Shown here in pieces: positions 41,090-48,887 of a stretch of DNA of 64,000 bases. This DNA is from Anaerotruncus massiliensis (ex Togo et al. 2026). Lineage in GTDB: Bacteria > Bacillota > Clostridia > Oscillospirales > Ruminococcaceae. The notes under the pieces are model-generated. The model ran no database searches. It had not been told where the DNA came from and saw only the letters and a program-made list of their open reading frames with translations. A program made the position numbers and the translations under genes. The DNA lies in assembly GCF_900199635.1 (NCBI RefSeq), contig NZ_LT962687.1, positions 667,501 to 731,500 on the forward strand, written 5' to 3'. Position 1 is the first letter of the stretch, and every line of letters begins with the position of its first letter.

Positions 41090-42005
41090 CATCCTGCTTG
41101 CCATCAATATCACCCTGATGTATTCGGCGCCCCTCATCTTCGCGGCGCTCGGCGGGGTCATCACCCAGCGTTCCGGTGTGGACAACATCGGCATCGAGGG
41201 CATGATGACGATCGGCGCGTTTGTCGCCACCGCGGTGGGGTACTTCACCGGGAGCCCGTGGCTCGGATTTTTGATCGGCGGGCTGGCGGGGGCCGCCATG
41301 GCGGTGCTCCATGCGGTGGCTTCCATCCACCTGCAGGGCAACCAGACCATCTCCGGCGTCGCCATCAACTTCATCGGCCTGGGGCTGGCGCTCTTCCTGT
41401 CGCGGCTCTTCTTCGACGGCGCGACCCAGACCCAGCCGGTGCCCAAAAAGCTGCCGAAGATCCTGTCGCTGCTCGGGATGGACACCTCCAACCTGACCAT
41501 CAACGCCATCAACATCGACATCACGGTGCCGCTGGCCATCCTGCTGACCGTCGCCATGTGGTTCTTCCTCTACAAGACCAAATGGGGCCTGCGGGTGCTG
41601 GCCTGCGGCGAGCATCCCGCGGCGGCCGATTCGCTCGGCGTCAACATCTATGTGATCCGCTACGTCTGCTGCATCCTCTCGGGCCTTCTCGCCGGCTTCG
41701 GCGGCGCGGCCATGACGCTGGCGGTCGTCTCCAACTTCAGCCCGACGGTCATCTCCGGCCACGGCTTCATCGCGCTGGCCGCCGTGATCTTCGGCAAGTG
41801 GACCCCGCAGGGGGCGCTGCGCGCCTGCCTGCTCTTCGGCTTCGCCCAAGCGATGGTGGTCATGCTCGGCGGGATGGAGTACATCCCCTCCCAGCTGCTG
41901 GCCATGCTGCCCTATGTGCTCACAATGGTGGTGCTCGTGCTCTTCGTCGGCCGTTCGGAGGCCCCGAAGGCCAACGGCACGCCCTACCGCAAGGGCGAAC
42001 GGTAA
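41079..42005 (+). CDS. Nucleoside ABC transporter permease 2
   Basis: A 308-aa second permease, about 8-9 spans. Typical motifs are GGVITQRSGVDNIGIEGMM, GNQTISGVAINFIGLGLALF and LRVLACGEHPAAADSLGV. I chose ATG 41079 with AAGGGG 8 nt upstream over an in-frame GTG at 41070. It overlaps the previous gene by 11 bp and is followed by a strong terminator. Confidence 0.94.
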   Translation: MLNNILLAINITLMYSAPLIFAALGGVITQRSGVDNIGIEGMMTIGAFVATAVGYFTGSPWLGFLIGGLAGAAMAVLHAVASIHLQGNQTISGVAINFIGLGLALFLSRLFFDGATQTQPVPKKLPKILSLLGMDTSNLTINAINIDITVPLAILLTVAMWFFLYKTKWGLRVLACGEHPAAADSLGVNIYVIRYVCCILSGLLAGFGGAAMTLAVVSNFSPTVISGHGFIALAAVIFGKWTPQGALRACLLFGFAQAMVVMLGGMEYIPSQLLAMLPYVLTMVVLVLFVGRSEAPKANGTPYRKGER

Positions 42006-42018
42006 CCCCCGATTGTTT

Positions 42019-42052
42019 AAAAACGCCCCCGCGAAAGCGGGGGCGTTTTTTT
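42019..42052 (+). terminator. Terminator of the nucleoside transporter operon
   Basis: The 14-bp arms AAAAACGCCCCCGC and GCGGGGGCGTTTTT flank a GAAA tetraloop with T-rich tails. Confidence 0.94.
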
Positions 42053-42063
42053 CTTTTTTTGTC

Positions 42064-42092
42064 TTGACAAAGCGCGGTTGGCCTGCTAGAAT
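42064..42092 (+). promoter_or_regulatory. psuK-psuG promoter
   Basis: TTGACA and TAGAAT with 17-bp spacing, right after the transporter terminator. Pseudouridine genes can therefore be expressed separately from the transporter. Confidence 0.85.
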
Positions 42093-42114
42093 ATAAGCAT
42101 AAGATTAATCAAAT

Positions 42115-42126
42115 AAACATATGTTT
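42115..42126 (+). promoter_or_regulatory. 12-bp palindrome just downstream of psuK promoter
   Basis: AAACATATGTTT is a perfect palindrome about 15-25 bp past the expected transcription start and 15 bp before the psuK ATG. Its position suits a repressor site. The kinase itself carries an N-terminal HTH, so autoregulation is possible (inferred). Confidence 0.45.
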
Positions 42127-42140
42127 AAGGAGCGAGGAGC

Positions 42141-43244
42141 ATGATCACTGAACGCGAGCGGCAGATTCTGCGCTGGATAGAGGATAACCCGCTGATTTCT
42201 CAGCAGGAGCTGGCTTCGCGGGCCGGGATCGCCCGTTCGTCGGTCGCGGTGCACATCTCCAACCTGATGAAGAAGGGCTTCATTCAGGGTAAGGGCTACC
42301 TGCTGCAGAAAAATCCCTATATCGTGGTGGTGGGCGGCGCCAATATGGACATCAGCGGCCGTCCGGACGCCCCGCTCGTGGCGCAGGATTCCAACCCCGG
42401 CAAGGTGCGGCTGTCGCCGGGCGGCGTGGCGCGCAACATCGCCCACAACCTGGCGCTGCTGGGGGAGGACGTCAAGCTCATCACGGCCTTCGGGGACGAC
42501 CCCCACGCCAACCAGCTCGCCGAGGGCTGCCGCCGTCTGGGGATCGATGTGAACGACACCCTGACCGTGCCGGGCGGGACGACCTCCACCTACCTGTTCA
42601 TCGCCGACCACACCGGCGAGATGCAGCTCGCGATCAACGAGATGGACATCTACGAGGAGCTCACGCCGCGCTTTTTCGAGAGCAAGATGGACCTGATCAA
42701 CCGCGCGAGCCTGTGCATCATGGACACCAATCTGCCGGAGGAGAGCCTGCGGTTCCTGGCGGAAAACTGCCGTTGCCCGCTCTTCGCCGACACCGTCTCC
42801 ACCGTCAAGGCGAAAAAGCTGGCCGGGCTCTTCTACAAGATCCACACGATCAAGCCCAACCTCCTTGAGGCGCAGCTTTTGACCGGTATCGAGATCCGCG
42901 ACGAGGATTCGCTCCGCCGCGCCGCCCGCCGCTTTCTGGACATGGGGGTCGAGCAGGTGTTCCTCTCCCTCGGCTCCAAGGGCGTTTTCTGCGCCGACCA
43001 CCATGAGCAGTTCCACCTGCCCGCCTATCCCTCCCACATGGTCAACAGCACCGGCGCCGGCGACAGCTTCATGGCAGCGCTCGCCTGGGGCTGGCGGCAG
43101 GGCTTTTCGCTGCGGGACTGCGCCAAGGCCGGGCTGGCCGCGGCCGACATCTGCATCGAAAGCGCCGAGACGATCAGTCCGCGCATCAGCGCGGAATCCA
43201 TCCTGGCAATCACGGGGGCGCCCACACCGACCCCCGATGAATAA
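42141..43244 (+). CDS. psuK: Pseudouridine kinase, PfkB family with N-terminal winged HTH
   Basis: A 367-aa protein. Residues about 1-55 form a winged helix (ITERERQILRWIEDNPLISQ, then ELASRAGIARSSVAVHISNL). Residues about 58-355 are a PfkB sugar/nucleoside kinase (VVVGGANMDISGRP, LSPGGVARNIAHNLALLG, and the ATP/anion-hole motif NSTGAGDSFMAAL with catalytic Asp). It phosphorylates pseudouridine to pseudouridine 5'-phosphate; the assignment rests on adjacent psuG. The ATG has AAGGAGCGAGG upstream. Confidence 0.93.
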   Translation: MITERERQILRWIEDNPLISQQELASRAGIARSSVAVHISNLMKKGFIQGKGYLLQKNPYIVVVGGANMDISGRPDAPLVAQDSNPGKVRLSPGGVARNIAHNLALLGEDVKLITAFGDDPHANQLAEGCRRLGIDVNDTLTVPGGTTSTYLFIADHTGEMQLAINEMDIYEELTPRFFESKMDLINRASLCIMDTNLPEESLRFLAENCRCPLFADTVSTVKAKKLAGLFYKIHTIKPNLLEAQLLTGIEIRDEDSLRRAARRFLDMGVEQVFLSLGSKGVFCADHHEQFHLPAYPSHMVNSTGAGDSFMAALAWGWRQGFSLRDCAKAGLAAADICIESAETISPRISAESILAITGAPTPTPDE

Positions 43245-43274
43245 ATCAAATTGACGAGAAGGAGTGTCCGTATC

Positions 43275-44198
43275 ATGAACCGTCTTGAAAAATACCTCGA
43301 AGTTTCCCCCCGTATCCGGGAGGCCCTCGACAACAACCGTCCGGTGGTCACGCTGGAATCCACCATCATCTCTCACGGCATGCCCTATCCGCGCAACGTC
43401 GAAACCGCCCTCAAGGTGGAGGAGGTCGTCCGGAGCTGCGGCGCCGAACCCGCGACGGTGGCCGTCATCGGCGGCAAGCTGAAGGTGGGCATCTCGGAAG
43501 AGGAGATCACTCATCTGGGCAAGAAGGGGCTCGGCGTCATCAAGGCCAGCCGCCGCGATCTGCCGGTGCTCTGCGCCCGCGGCGAGGACGGCGCCACCAC
43601 GGTGGCCGCCACGATGATCCTCTCCGCGCTGGCCGGGGTCCAGGTCTTCGCCACCGGCGGCGTGGGCGGCGTGCACCGCGGCGCCGAGACGACGATGGAC
43701 ATCTCCGCCGACCTGGAGGAGCTGGCCGAAACCCCCGTCATGGTGGTCTGCGCCGGCGCCAAGTCGATCCTTGACCTCGGGCTCACGCTCGAATACCTGG
43801 AGACGAAGGGCGTCACCGTGCTGGGCTACCAGACGGAGGAGCTTCCCGCCTTCTATACGCGCAAGAGCGGCTTCAAGGTCGATTACCGCATGGATACCCC
43901 CGAGGAGATCGCGGCGGCGTTTTCTGCCAAGGAGGACCTGGGACTCCGTGGCGGCATGCTGGTCACCAACCCCATCCCCGAGCAGTACGCCATGGACCAT
44001 GACTACATCTCCCGCACCATCGAGGACGCCTGCGCCGAGGCCGCGCAGAAGGGCGTCAAGGGCAAGGAGCTGACTCCCTTCCTGCTCGACCGGATCCAGC
44101 AGATCACCGCCGGCAAGAGCCTCGAAGCCAACATCGAGCTTGTGTATAACAACGCGCGGCTGGCCTCGCGGATCGCGGTTGAGCTCTGCAAAAAATAA
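43275..44198 (+). CDS. psuG: Pseudouridine-5'-phosphate glycosidase
   Basis: A 307-aa Mn-dependent enzyme that splits pseudouridine 5'-phosphate into uracil and ribose 5-phosphate. Signatures are VVTLESTIISHGMPYPRN, the catalytic-lysine region KASRRDLP (about 93), TVAATMILSALAGVQVFATGGVGGVHRG in two joined blocks, and LGYQTEELPAFYTRKSG. The ATG has GAAGGAG upstream. It lies 30 bp after psuK and completes the pathway fed by the upstream ABC importer. Confidence 0.97.
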   Translation: MNRLEKYLEVSPRIREALDNNRPVVTLESTIISHGMPYPRNVETALKVEEVVRSCGAEPATVAVIGGKLKVGISEEEITHLGKKGLGVIKASRRDLPVLCARGEDGATTVAATMILSALAGVQVFATGGVGGVHRGAETTMDISADLEELAETPVMVVCAGAKSILDLGLTLEYLETKGVTVLGYQTEELPAFYTRKSGFKVDYRMDTPEEIAAAFSAKEDLGLRGGMLVTNPIPEQYAMDHDYISRTIEDACAEAAQKGVKGKELTPFLLDRIQQITAGKSLEANIELVYNNARLASRIAVELCKK

Positions 44199-44394
44199 AG
44201 GCGGCATTTGCTGCCCGTGAGCGGCGGAGGTTGCCGCGCTGCGACGGCCCGCAGGCCTAGTGCCGGAGGCGTGTCCCGCCGACGGCCGCCCGGCGGAATC
44301 CTCTTGAGTTTACCTCGCTGCGCCCGGCGGGGCGTAGACGGGAATTGCCGCTTTCCAAGCGGCAAGAAATACGAGCGCGTTCCGCCGCGCGGCA
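44199..44394 (+). repeat. Palindrome-rich lead-in to copy B
   Basis: No gene. It contains short hairpins, among them GCTGCCCGTGAGCGGC-like pairs near 44210 and TTGCCGCTT-tcc-AAGCGGCAA (44345-44365). The latter occupies the same position as TTGCCGCCC-gt-GGGCGGCAA before copy A, with different but still complementary arms. No clear terminator for psuG is visible. Confidence 0.6.
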
Positions 44395-45067
44395 CGGGTT
44401 CCTTTTCGGACGGACGAAAAGGAACCAAAAGTCCGCCTAAGAACCCTCCGCCGGGTTCTTAGGGATCTCCGGGAGTACCTTGCCATAACCCGCGGACTAC
44501 CGTCACTCCCCACGGGTACACCAGCTGAAGGCTCAATTCAGGTTGCGGGCGCTCCCAACGATGAAAACAACGGCGCGGCGAGCTTGTCAGGCAGGGGTAC
44601 ACGCATCGGCTTGACCGATCGCGGGGTCGGTTGCGGGCAGGGGCCGCAACTGACGTGCGCCCTGCGCTCCCAACGACCGAAGCCGGATGGCTCGCCGGGG
44701 ACACCCGACGGAAAACAACGCCCGTTCCGGGCGTTCGCGCGCCCTGCGCGCGTGCGCGGCGTAGCCGCGCAGTTTTCCGCCTCCCCGTGGGAGATGCGCG
44801 CCACGCAAAAGCGGCCGTGTCTCCCCGGGCGCACTTTCGATTCGGTACCGGAGGCTCTCGGGCAGTGGCATTGCGCCCGCGGCGCGGCGGCTGGCGGGAT
44901 GCTGTAGGCTCGCTCGCTCATCCGTGACAGGGTGCCGCCGACTTTGGCCGAAGGCCAACCGGAGGCGGCGCTGGGGGTCAAGGGGGCGCAGCCCCCTGCG
45001 GCTTCTTTCCCCCATTTCTTGTCCGTACAAGAAATGGGGCCGCCCGCCGGGGCGGGACCCGGCAAGC
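44395..45067 (+). repeat. Dispersed structured element, copy B
   Basis: A 673-bp non-coding copy. H1 GTTCCTTTTCG/CGAAAAGGAAC (44398-44425) matches copy A. H2 is CCTAAGAACC/GGTTCTTAGG (44436-44463), a different stem in the same place. The conserved block (GGAGTACCTTGCCATAACCC, CTCCCCACGGGTACAC, TTCAGGTTGCGGGCGCTCCC) follows. About 130 bp present here and absent from A and C (roughly 44560-44690) repeats GGTTGCGGGC and GCGCTCCCAACGA, so it looks like a partial internal duplication. H4 is GGGGGC-gca-GCCCCC (44982-44996); H5 CCCCATTTCTTGT/ACAAGAAATGGGG follows. Confidence 0.85.
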
Positions 45068-45195
45068 TCCGCCGCTTCATGAGCGGCAAATCGGTGGGCC
45101 ACCGGCAAGCTCCGCCGCTTCCCGAGCGGCATATCTAAAGCGCCGCCACCCGCCGGGGCGAGAGCGGAAAGCTCCGCCGCTCCTCGAGCGGCAAA
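45068..45195 (+). repeat. Small GCCGCTC palindromes following copy B
   Basis: Three near-identical units, each with an AGCTCCGCCGCT left part and an AGCGGC right part: about 45064-45087 (loop TCATG), 45110-45132 (loop CCCG) and 45172-45193 (loop CTC). CGGTG-gg-CCACCG lies between them. They stop just before the ribU promoter. No gene. Confidence 0.7.
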
Positions 45196-45217
45196 CAAAA
45201 GGCCCACGGCAACCCCC

Positions 45218-45245
45218 TTGACAAAACGGTCACATGCGCTATAAT
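45218..45245 (+). promoter_or_regulatory. ribU promoter
   Basis: TTGACA and TATAAT with 16-bp spacing, 16 bp upstream of the FMN riboswitch. Confidence 0.88.
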
Positions 45246-45260
45246 AAAACCACAAAGTCT

Positions 45261-45370
45261 GTTTCAGGGCGGGGTGAAAGTCCCCACTGGCGGTACAGTC
45301 CGCGAACCGGCGCAAGTCGGCCGAATGGGTGCGATTCCCATACCAACGGTATAGTCCGGATGAAAGAAAC
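45261..45370 (+). ncRNA. FMN riboswitch (RFN element)
   Basis: The closing stem pairs GTTTC (45261) with GAAAC (45366). Conserved RFN parts are present in order: AGGGCGGGGTGAAAGTCCCC, ACTGGCGGTA, AGTCCGCGA, CCGAATGGGTGCGATTCCCA-type arm and TAGTCCGGATGAAAGAAAC. It senses FMN and controls the riboflavin transporter downstream through the terminator at 45406. Confidence 0.97.
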
Positions 45371-45405
45371 GGCGTATATTCGCGGATTTTCCGCCGATAT
45401 GCCCG

Positions 45406-45436
45406 CGCCCTTGAACCTTGGTTCAAGGGCGTTTTC
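45406..45436 (+). terminator. FMN-riboswitch expression-platform terminator
   Basis: CGCCCTTGAACC pairs with GGTTCAAGGGCG around TT, followed by TTTTC. It lies 35 nt after the aptamer and 42 nt before ribU. FMN binding is expected to favour this terminator. Confidence 0.88.
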
Positions 45437-45477
45437 AGTTCCCCGGCAGGCTCCAAACATTTTTGGAGGTATGACAC

Positions 45478-46038
45478 ATGAAAGCATCCCAGACCACCCG
45501 CAAGCTCACCACCATCGCCATGCTGGCCGCCGTATCGATCGTGCTGGTCGCGCTCATCCGCATTCCGTTTCCGCCCGCGCCCTTCCTCGAGTACGACCCT
45601 GCCGACATCCCAATCTTTATCTGTACCTTCCTCTACGGGCCGGTGGCGGGGCTCGGGCTTACGCTCGTCGTGTCGGTCATCCAGGGCACGACGGTCAGCG
45701 CGGGCAGCGGCATCATCGGCATCGTGATGCATTTTCTGGCGACGGGCGCGTTCGCGCTGCTCGCGGGCAATCTCTACCGCCTCCGCCATAACCGCGTTGG
45801 CGCGGTGGTCGCGCTGGGGGCGGGCGTCGCGGCGATGACCGTGGTGATGGTGTTCTGCAACCTCATCTTTACGCCGATCTTCATGGGTACCCCGATCGAG
45901 GCGGTCATCCCGATGCTGCTGCCGGTCATCATCCCTTTCAACCTGCTCAAGGCGGGGGTCAATGGGATCGTCACCTATTTCGTCTACAAGCCGATCGCGC
46001 GGCTGGTGAAGCATGAGCATTCCGAACAGCCCGCGTAA
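45478..46038 (+). CDS. ribU: Riboflavin ECF transporter substrate-binding subunit
   Basis: A 186-aa S-component with about 5-6 membrane helices (AMLAAVSIVLVALI, IFICTFLYGPVAGLGLTLVV, IVMHFLATGAFALLAG, VIIPFNLLKAGVNGIVTYFV). It captures riboflavin for the shared ECF ATPase module, which is not encoded here. Control by an FMN riboswitch supports the riboflavin assignment. The ATG has TTTGGAGG upstream. Confidence 0.95.
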   Translation: MKASQTTRKLTTIAMLAAVSIVLVALIRIPFPPAPFLEYDPADIPIFICTFLYGPVAGLGLTLVVSVIQGTTVSAGSGIIGIVMHFLATGAFALLAGNLYRLRHNRVGAVVALGAGVAAMTVVMVFCNLIFTPIFMGTPIEAVIPMLLPVIIPFNLLKAGVNGIVTYFVYKPIARLVKHEHSEQPA

Positions 46039-46041
46039 TGC

Positions 46042-46070
46042 TTGACATTTTCTGGCGCATCCTGTAGAAT
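46042..46070 (+). promoter_or_regulatory. Promoter of the SAM-riboswitch transcript
   Basis: TTGACA and TAGAAT with 17-bp spacing, starting 3 bp after the ribU stop codon and 20 bp before the S-box. Confidence 0.87.
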
Positions 46071-46090
46071 AACAAAGACAACTGAATAGC

Positions 46091-46190
46091 TTTACCTTAT
46101 AAAGAGCGGCGGAGGGACTGGCCCTGTGAAGCCCGGCAACCTGCATTGCAAGGTGCCAAATCCAGCGGTATGACCGAGAGATGAGGAAAT
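46091..46190 (+). ncRNA. SAM-I riboswitch (S-box leader)
   Basis: P1 pairs TTTxCCTTAT (46091-46100) with ATGAGGxAAT (46181-46190). The canonical core follows: AGCGGCGGAGGGACTGGCCC, TGAAGCCCGGCAACC, the AAGGTGCCAAATCC arm and the P4 segment GTATGACCGAGAG. A terminator follows at once, so SAM excess should stop transcription. The first gene downstream is an amidase; metK is third. Confidence 0.96.
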
Positions 46191-46193
46191 GAT

Positions 46194-46223
46194 AGCGTCC
46201 GGCATATCGCCGGGCGCTTTTTG
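46194..46223 (+). terminator. SAM-riboswitch terminator
   Basis: AGCGTCCGGC pairs with GCCGGGCGCT around ATATC (one G-T pair), followed by TTTTG. It lies 3 nt after the aptamer. Confidence 0.92.
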
Positions 46224-46307
46224 TTTTGATTTGACAGGAATTGGCCGCAGGAAAACGCGGCCGAGTCCCCACTGTATAAGAAATATTGCGTAACAGGGGG
46301 TAAACAG

Positions 46308-48092
46308 GTGAAAATAGACGGAATGTGCAGAAAACTCATTTCCACGGTGCTGGCGGCGGCGCTCTGCGCGGGGGTGGCGGCGCCCTCCCTCGCGGCGGGC
46401 GGCTACAACGACTTCGACGCGATCACCAGCCATGTGAATCTCAAGGTGCCCGCCCGGCTGACCCTGACCCGCCCGGAGAAGGACGTCTCCACCTCGGGGG
46501 CCGCTTACTTCATCACGGGCGGCTCCGACCCCGACGAGAAGCTGACGATGAACGGCGAGGCGGTTTCGGGCCGGGGGGCGCGCGGCAGCTTCGGCGTGCT
46601 CGTGGCGCTCCAGAAGGGGGTCAACACCTTCGTCTTCCGCAACGGCGGCCGTTCGGAGGAGATCAACATCACGCGCGGGGCGGACACCCCCGTTACGATC
46701 ACCAACATCCGCGGCGCGGCGCCCTCCTTTGACTGCGCGACCTATTCGGGCGAGACGATCAGCCTGCAGTGCACCGCGCCGTCGGGCGCGCAGGTGACCG
46801 CGACGGTCGGCGGGCGGCAGGTGGCGCTCAAGCAGGCGGCGGCGACCGCCGTGGCGGGCGTGCCCGCGACCTTCTCCGCCAAGACGACGGCGGGCGAGGT
46901 GGACGGCACCCGCAACCTCGGCCCCGTCACCTACACGATGACCTACAAGGGCAAGACCAGCTCGGTCAAATCGGCGGGCAGCGTCTACCTGACCGGCAGC
47001 GGCAGCCGCCTGTACGTCGAGGTGAAGAACGTGGCGGCAAGCGTCTACAAGGACGCGGCGGCGAGCGCCTTCATCGAGACGGCCAAGGGGGGCGCGGTCG
47101 ACTATGTGACCGAGGTGGGGAACATGTACCGCCTGTCGACGGGCGGCTGGATCCCCAAGGAGTCGGTGCAGCCGCTGGAGGAGCAGGTGAACATCCGCAA
47201 CAGGGTGTCCGGCGTCTCCTTCGAGCAGGCGGGCAGCGGCGAATACTACACCTTCCACGGCACCGCAAACACGATGTTCCGGGCCTATATGGACGGGGAA
47301 AAACTCTATGTGAAGCTCTTCAACACGACCGGCATCGCGGACTATGAGGACGGCATGGCGGACGGCAGCGACCTGTTCGACGCGGTCGACGTGACGGAGG
47401 AGGACGGCGACACGGTCATGCAGTTCCTGCGGTCGGGGTCCCGGCAGCTGTGGGGCTACGACATCAGCTACGACGACGGCGACGTCATCCTCTACGCGAA
47501 ATACGCGCCCCGGGTCTCGGGCGGCAGCCAGCCGCTCTCCGGCGTGACGATCGCGGTGGACGCGGGCCACGGCGGCGCCGATCCCGGCGCGATCGGCATC
47601 CCCGGCACGGGCGGCGCGATGGAGAAGGACATCACCCTCGCATCGGCGGTCGCGGTGCAAAAGCGGCTGGAGTCTCTCGGCGCGAAGGTCGTGCTCTGCC
47701 GCACGGGGGACGACGACGTGGACATGAACAAGCGGATGCAGATCACGCTCGACAACCGCGCCGACCTCTTCATCTCCCTTCACTGCAACAGCCTCGCCTA
47801 CACCAAGGATATGAACACGATCGGTGGAACCGAGGTCTACTACTTCGAGCCGATCTCCAAGAGCCTCGCCTCAACCCTCTCGGCGAACGTGGCGGGCTAT
47901 ACCGGGCGCACCAACCGGGGCGCGAAGCAGTCCAACTACCGCGTGACCCTCAACGCCTTCGCGCCGTCGGTGCTTGTGGAGATGGGCTTTGTCACCAATC
48001 CCACGGAGTATGACAGCATGACCAGCCGCAACGGCATCTACCAGACCGCGAACGCGATCGGGGACGGCGTGCTGGCGGTGCTGGGCGTATGA
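46308..48092 (+). CDS. N-acetylmuramoyl-L-alanine amidase, Amidase_3, secreted
   Basis: A 594-aa exported cell-wall hydrolase. The signal peptide covers residues about 1-29. Residues 30-400 hold repeated beta-type segments without a domain I recognise, perhaps wall binding. The C-terminal Amidase_3 domain (about 408-594) has zinc ligands in VDAGHGGADPGA (His), EKDITLASA (Glu) and ISLHCNS (His), plus the catalytic Glu in VEMGFVTNP. It cuts the amide bond between MurNAc and the stem peptide. The GTG start has AGGGGG upstream. It lies between a SAM-I riboswitch and metK, and overlaps the next gene by ATGA. Confidence 0.93.
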   Translation: MKIDGMCRKLISTVLAAALCAGVAAPSLAAGGYNDFDAITSHVNLKVPARLTLTRPEKDVSTSGAAYFITGGSDPDEKLTMNGEAVSGRGARGSFGVLVALQKGVNTFVFRNGGRSEEINITRGADTPVTITNIRGAAPSFDCATYSGETISLQCTAPSGAQVTATVGGRQVALKQAAATAVAGVPATFSAKTTAGEVDGTRNLGPVTYTMTYKGKTSSVKSAGSVYLTGSGSRLYVEVKNVAASVYKDAAASAFIETAKGGAVDYVTEVGNMYRLSTGGWIPKESVQPLEEQVNIRNRVSGVSFEQAGSGEYYTFHGTANTMFRAYMDGEKLYVKLFNTTGIADYEDGMADGSDLFDAVDVTEEDGDTVMQFLRSGSRQLWGYDISYDDGDVILYAKYAPRVSGGSQPLSGVTIAVDAGHGGADPGAIGIPGTGGAMEKDITLASAVAVQKRLESLGAKVVLCRTGDDDVDMNKRMQITLDNRADLFISLHCNSLAYTKDMNTIGGTEVYYFEPISKSLASTLSANVAGYTGRTNRGAKQSNYRVTLNAFAPSVLVEMGFVTNPTEYDSMTSRNGIYQTANAIGDGVLAVLGV

Positions 48093-48835
48093 CGCGCGCA
48101 AGGGTTCTGGCCGGCCTGCTCGCGCTGCTGCTGGCGCTGGCCGGCTGCGCGGCGCGCGGCGGGGAGGCCCCGCCCGCGGACGCGGGACCGGCGGCGCCGG
48201 GTCCGGCGGAACCCGCCGCGCCCGGGAGCGCGCCGGAGCCGGAATCCCCTGCGGAGCCCGACTACGCCGACCCGGCGGTCTGTCAGGAGATTTTTTTCGC
48301 GCCCTACGGCAACCTGATCTACGCCGAGGGGTGGGAGCGCTATGAGGACCTCGGCCCGGACTCCCTCTTCCAGTTCACGGTGCAGCAAAATTACCACATC
48401 TACATGTCCAAGATCGACTACGCCGAGCGGTACGGCCCCGAATGGGCGCGCGTCGACCCGCCGGTGGACGGGGAGGGCTTTGCGGCCTATCCCGCCGAGG
48501 AGGTCGAGGCCACGGCGCTCGCCTATTTCGGCGCGCCTGCCGACTACCTGCGCACCGCCTATTCCTACGACGCGCAGAAGAACGTCTACCAGATGCGGGG
48601 CGGCGGCCTGGGCGAGGAGTGGTGGCCGCGGGTGCTCTCCGCCGAACGGGAGGGGGACCTGCTGCGCATCTCCTACGAGGTGTGGACGGAGGGCTACGCC
48701 GTCCGGGACAGCGAGGGAAACGCGTCCGAGGCTTCCGGACAGAAGGTCTATTCCGCCGTCATGACGGTGGAGCTTTTGGACGGGGGCGGCTTCCAATACC
48801 GGTCGGTGCAGGTCCTGCCGGAGGAAGCGGCGTAA
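48089..48835 (+). CDS. Lipoprotein of unknown function
   Basis: A 248-aa protein with signal and lipobox LAGC (Cys about 20), a Pro/Ala/Glu/Gly linker (about 21-58) and a globular domain. The globular part shows LAYFGAPADYLRTAYSYDAQ, RGGGLGEEWWPRVL and GGFQYRSVQVLPE, resembling the C-terminal domain of the lipoprotein at 9877. I recognise no function. The ATG overlaps the amidase stop (ATGA), so translation is coupled, and it is 52 bp upstream of metK. Confidence 0.85.
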   Translation: MTRARVLAGLLALLLALAGCAARGGEAPPADAGPAAPGPAEPAAPGSAPEPESPAEPDYADPAVCQEIFFAPYGNLIYAEGWERYEDLGPDSLFQFTVQQNYHIYMSKIDYAERYGPEWARVDPPVDGEGFAAYPAEEVEATALAYFGAPADYLRTAYSYDAQKNVYQMRGGGLGEEWWPRVLSAEREGDLLRISYEVWTEGYAVRDSEGNASEASGQKVYSAVMTVELLDGGGFQYRSVQVLPEEAA

Positions 48836-48887
48836 AATTTGTATATTGAAGCCCGGAGGGGCTGGACGAAAGGAAGTTCGATAGAAG

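Noticed and set aside
46231-46279. TTGACA at 46231 with TATAAG at 46274 as a promoter for the amidase gene
   Set aside because: The two hexamers are 37 bp apart, far outside the 16-18 bp range, and no -10 lies at the right distance.
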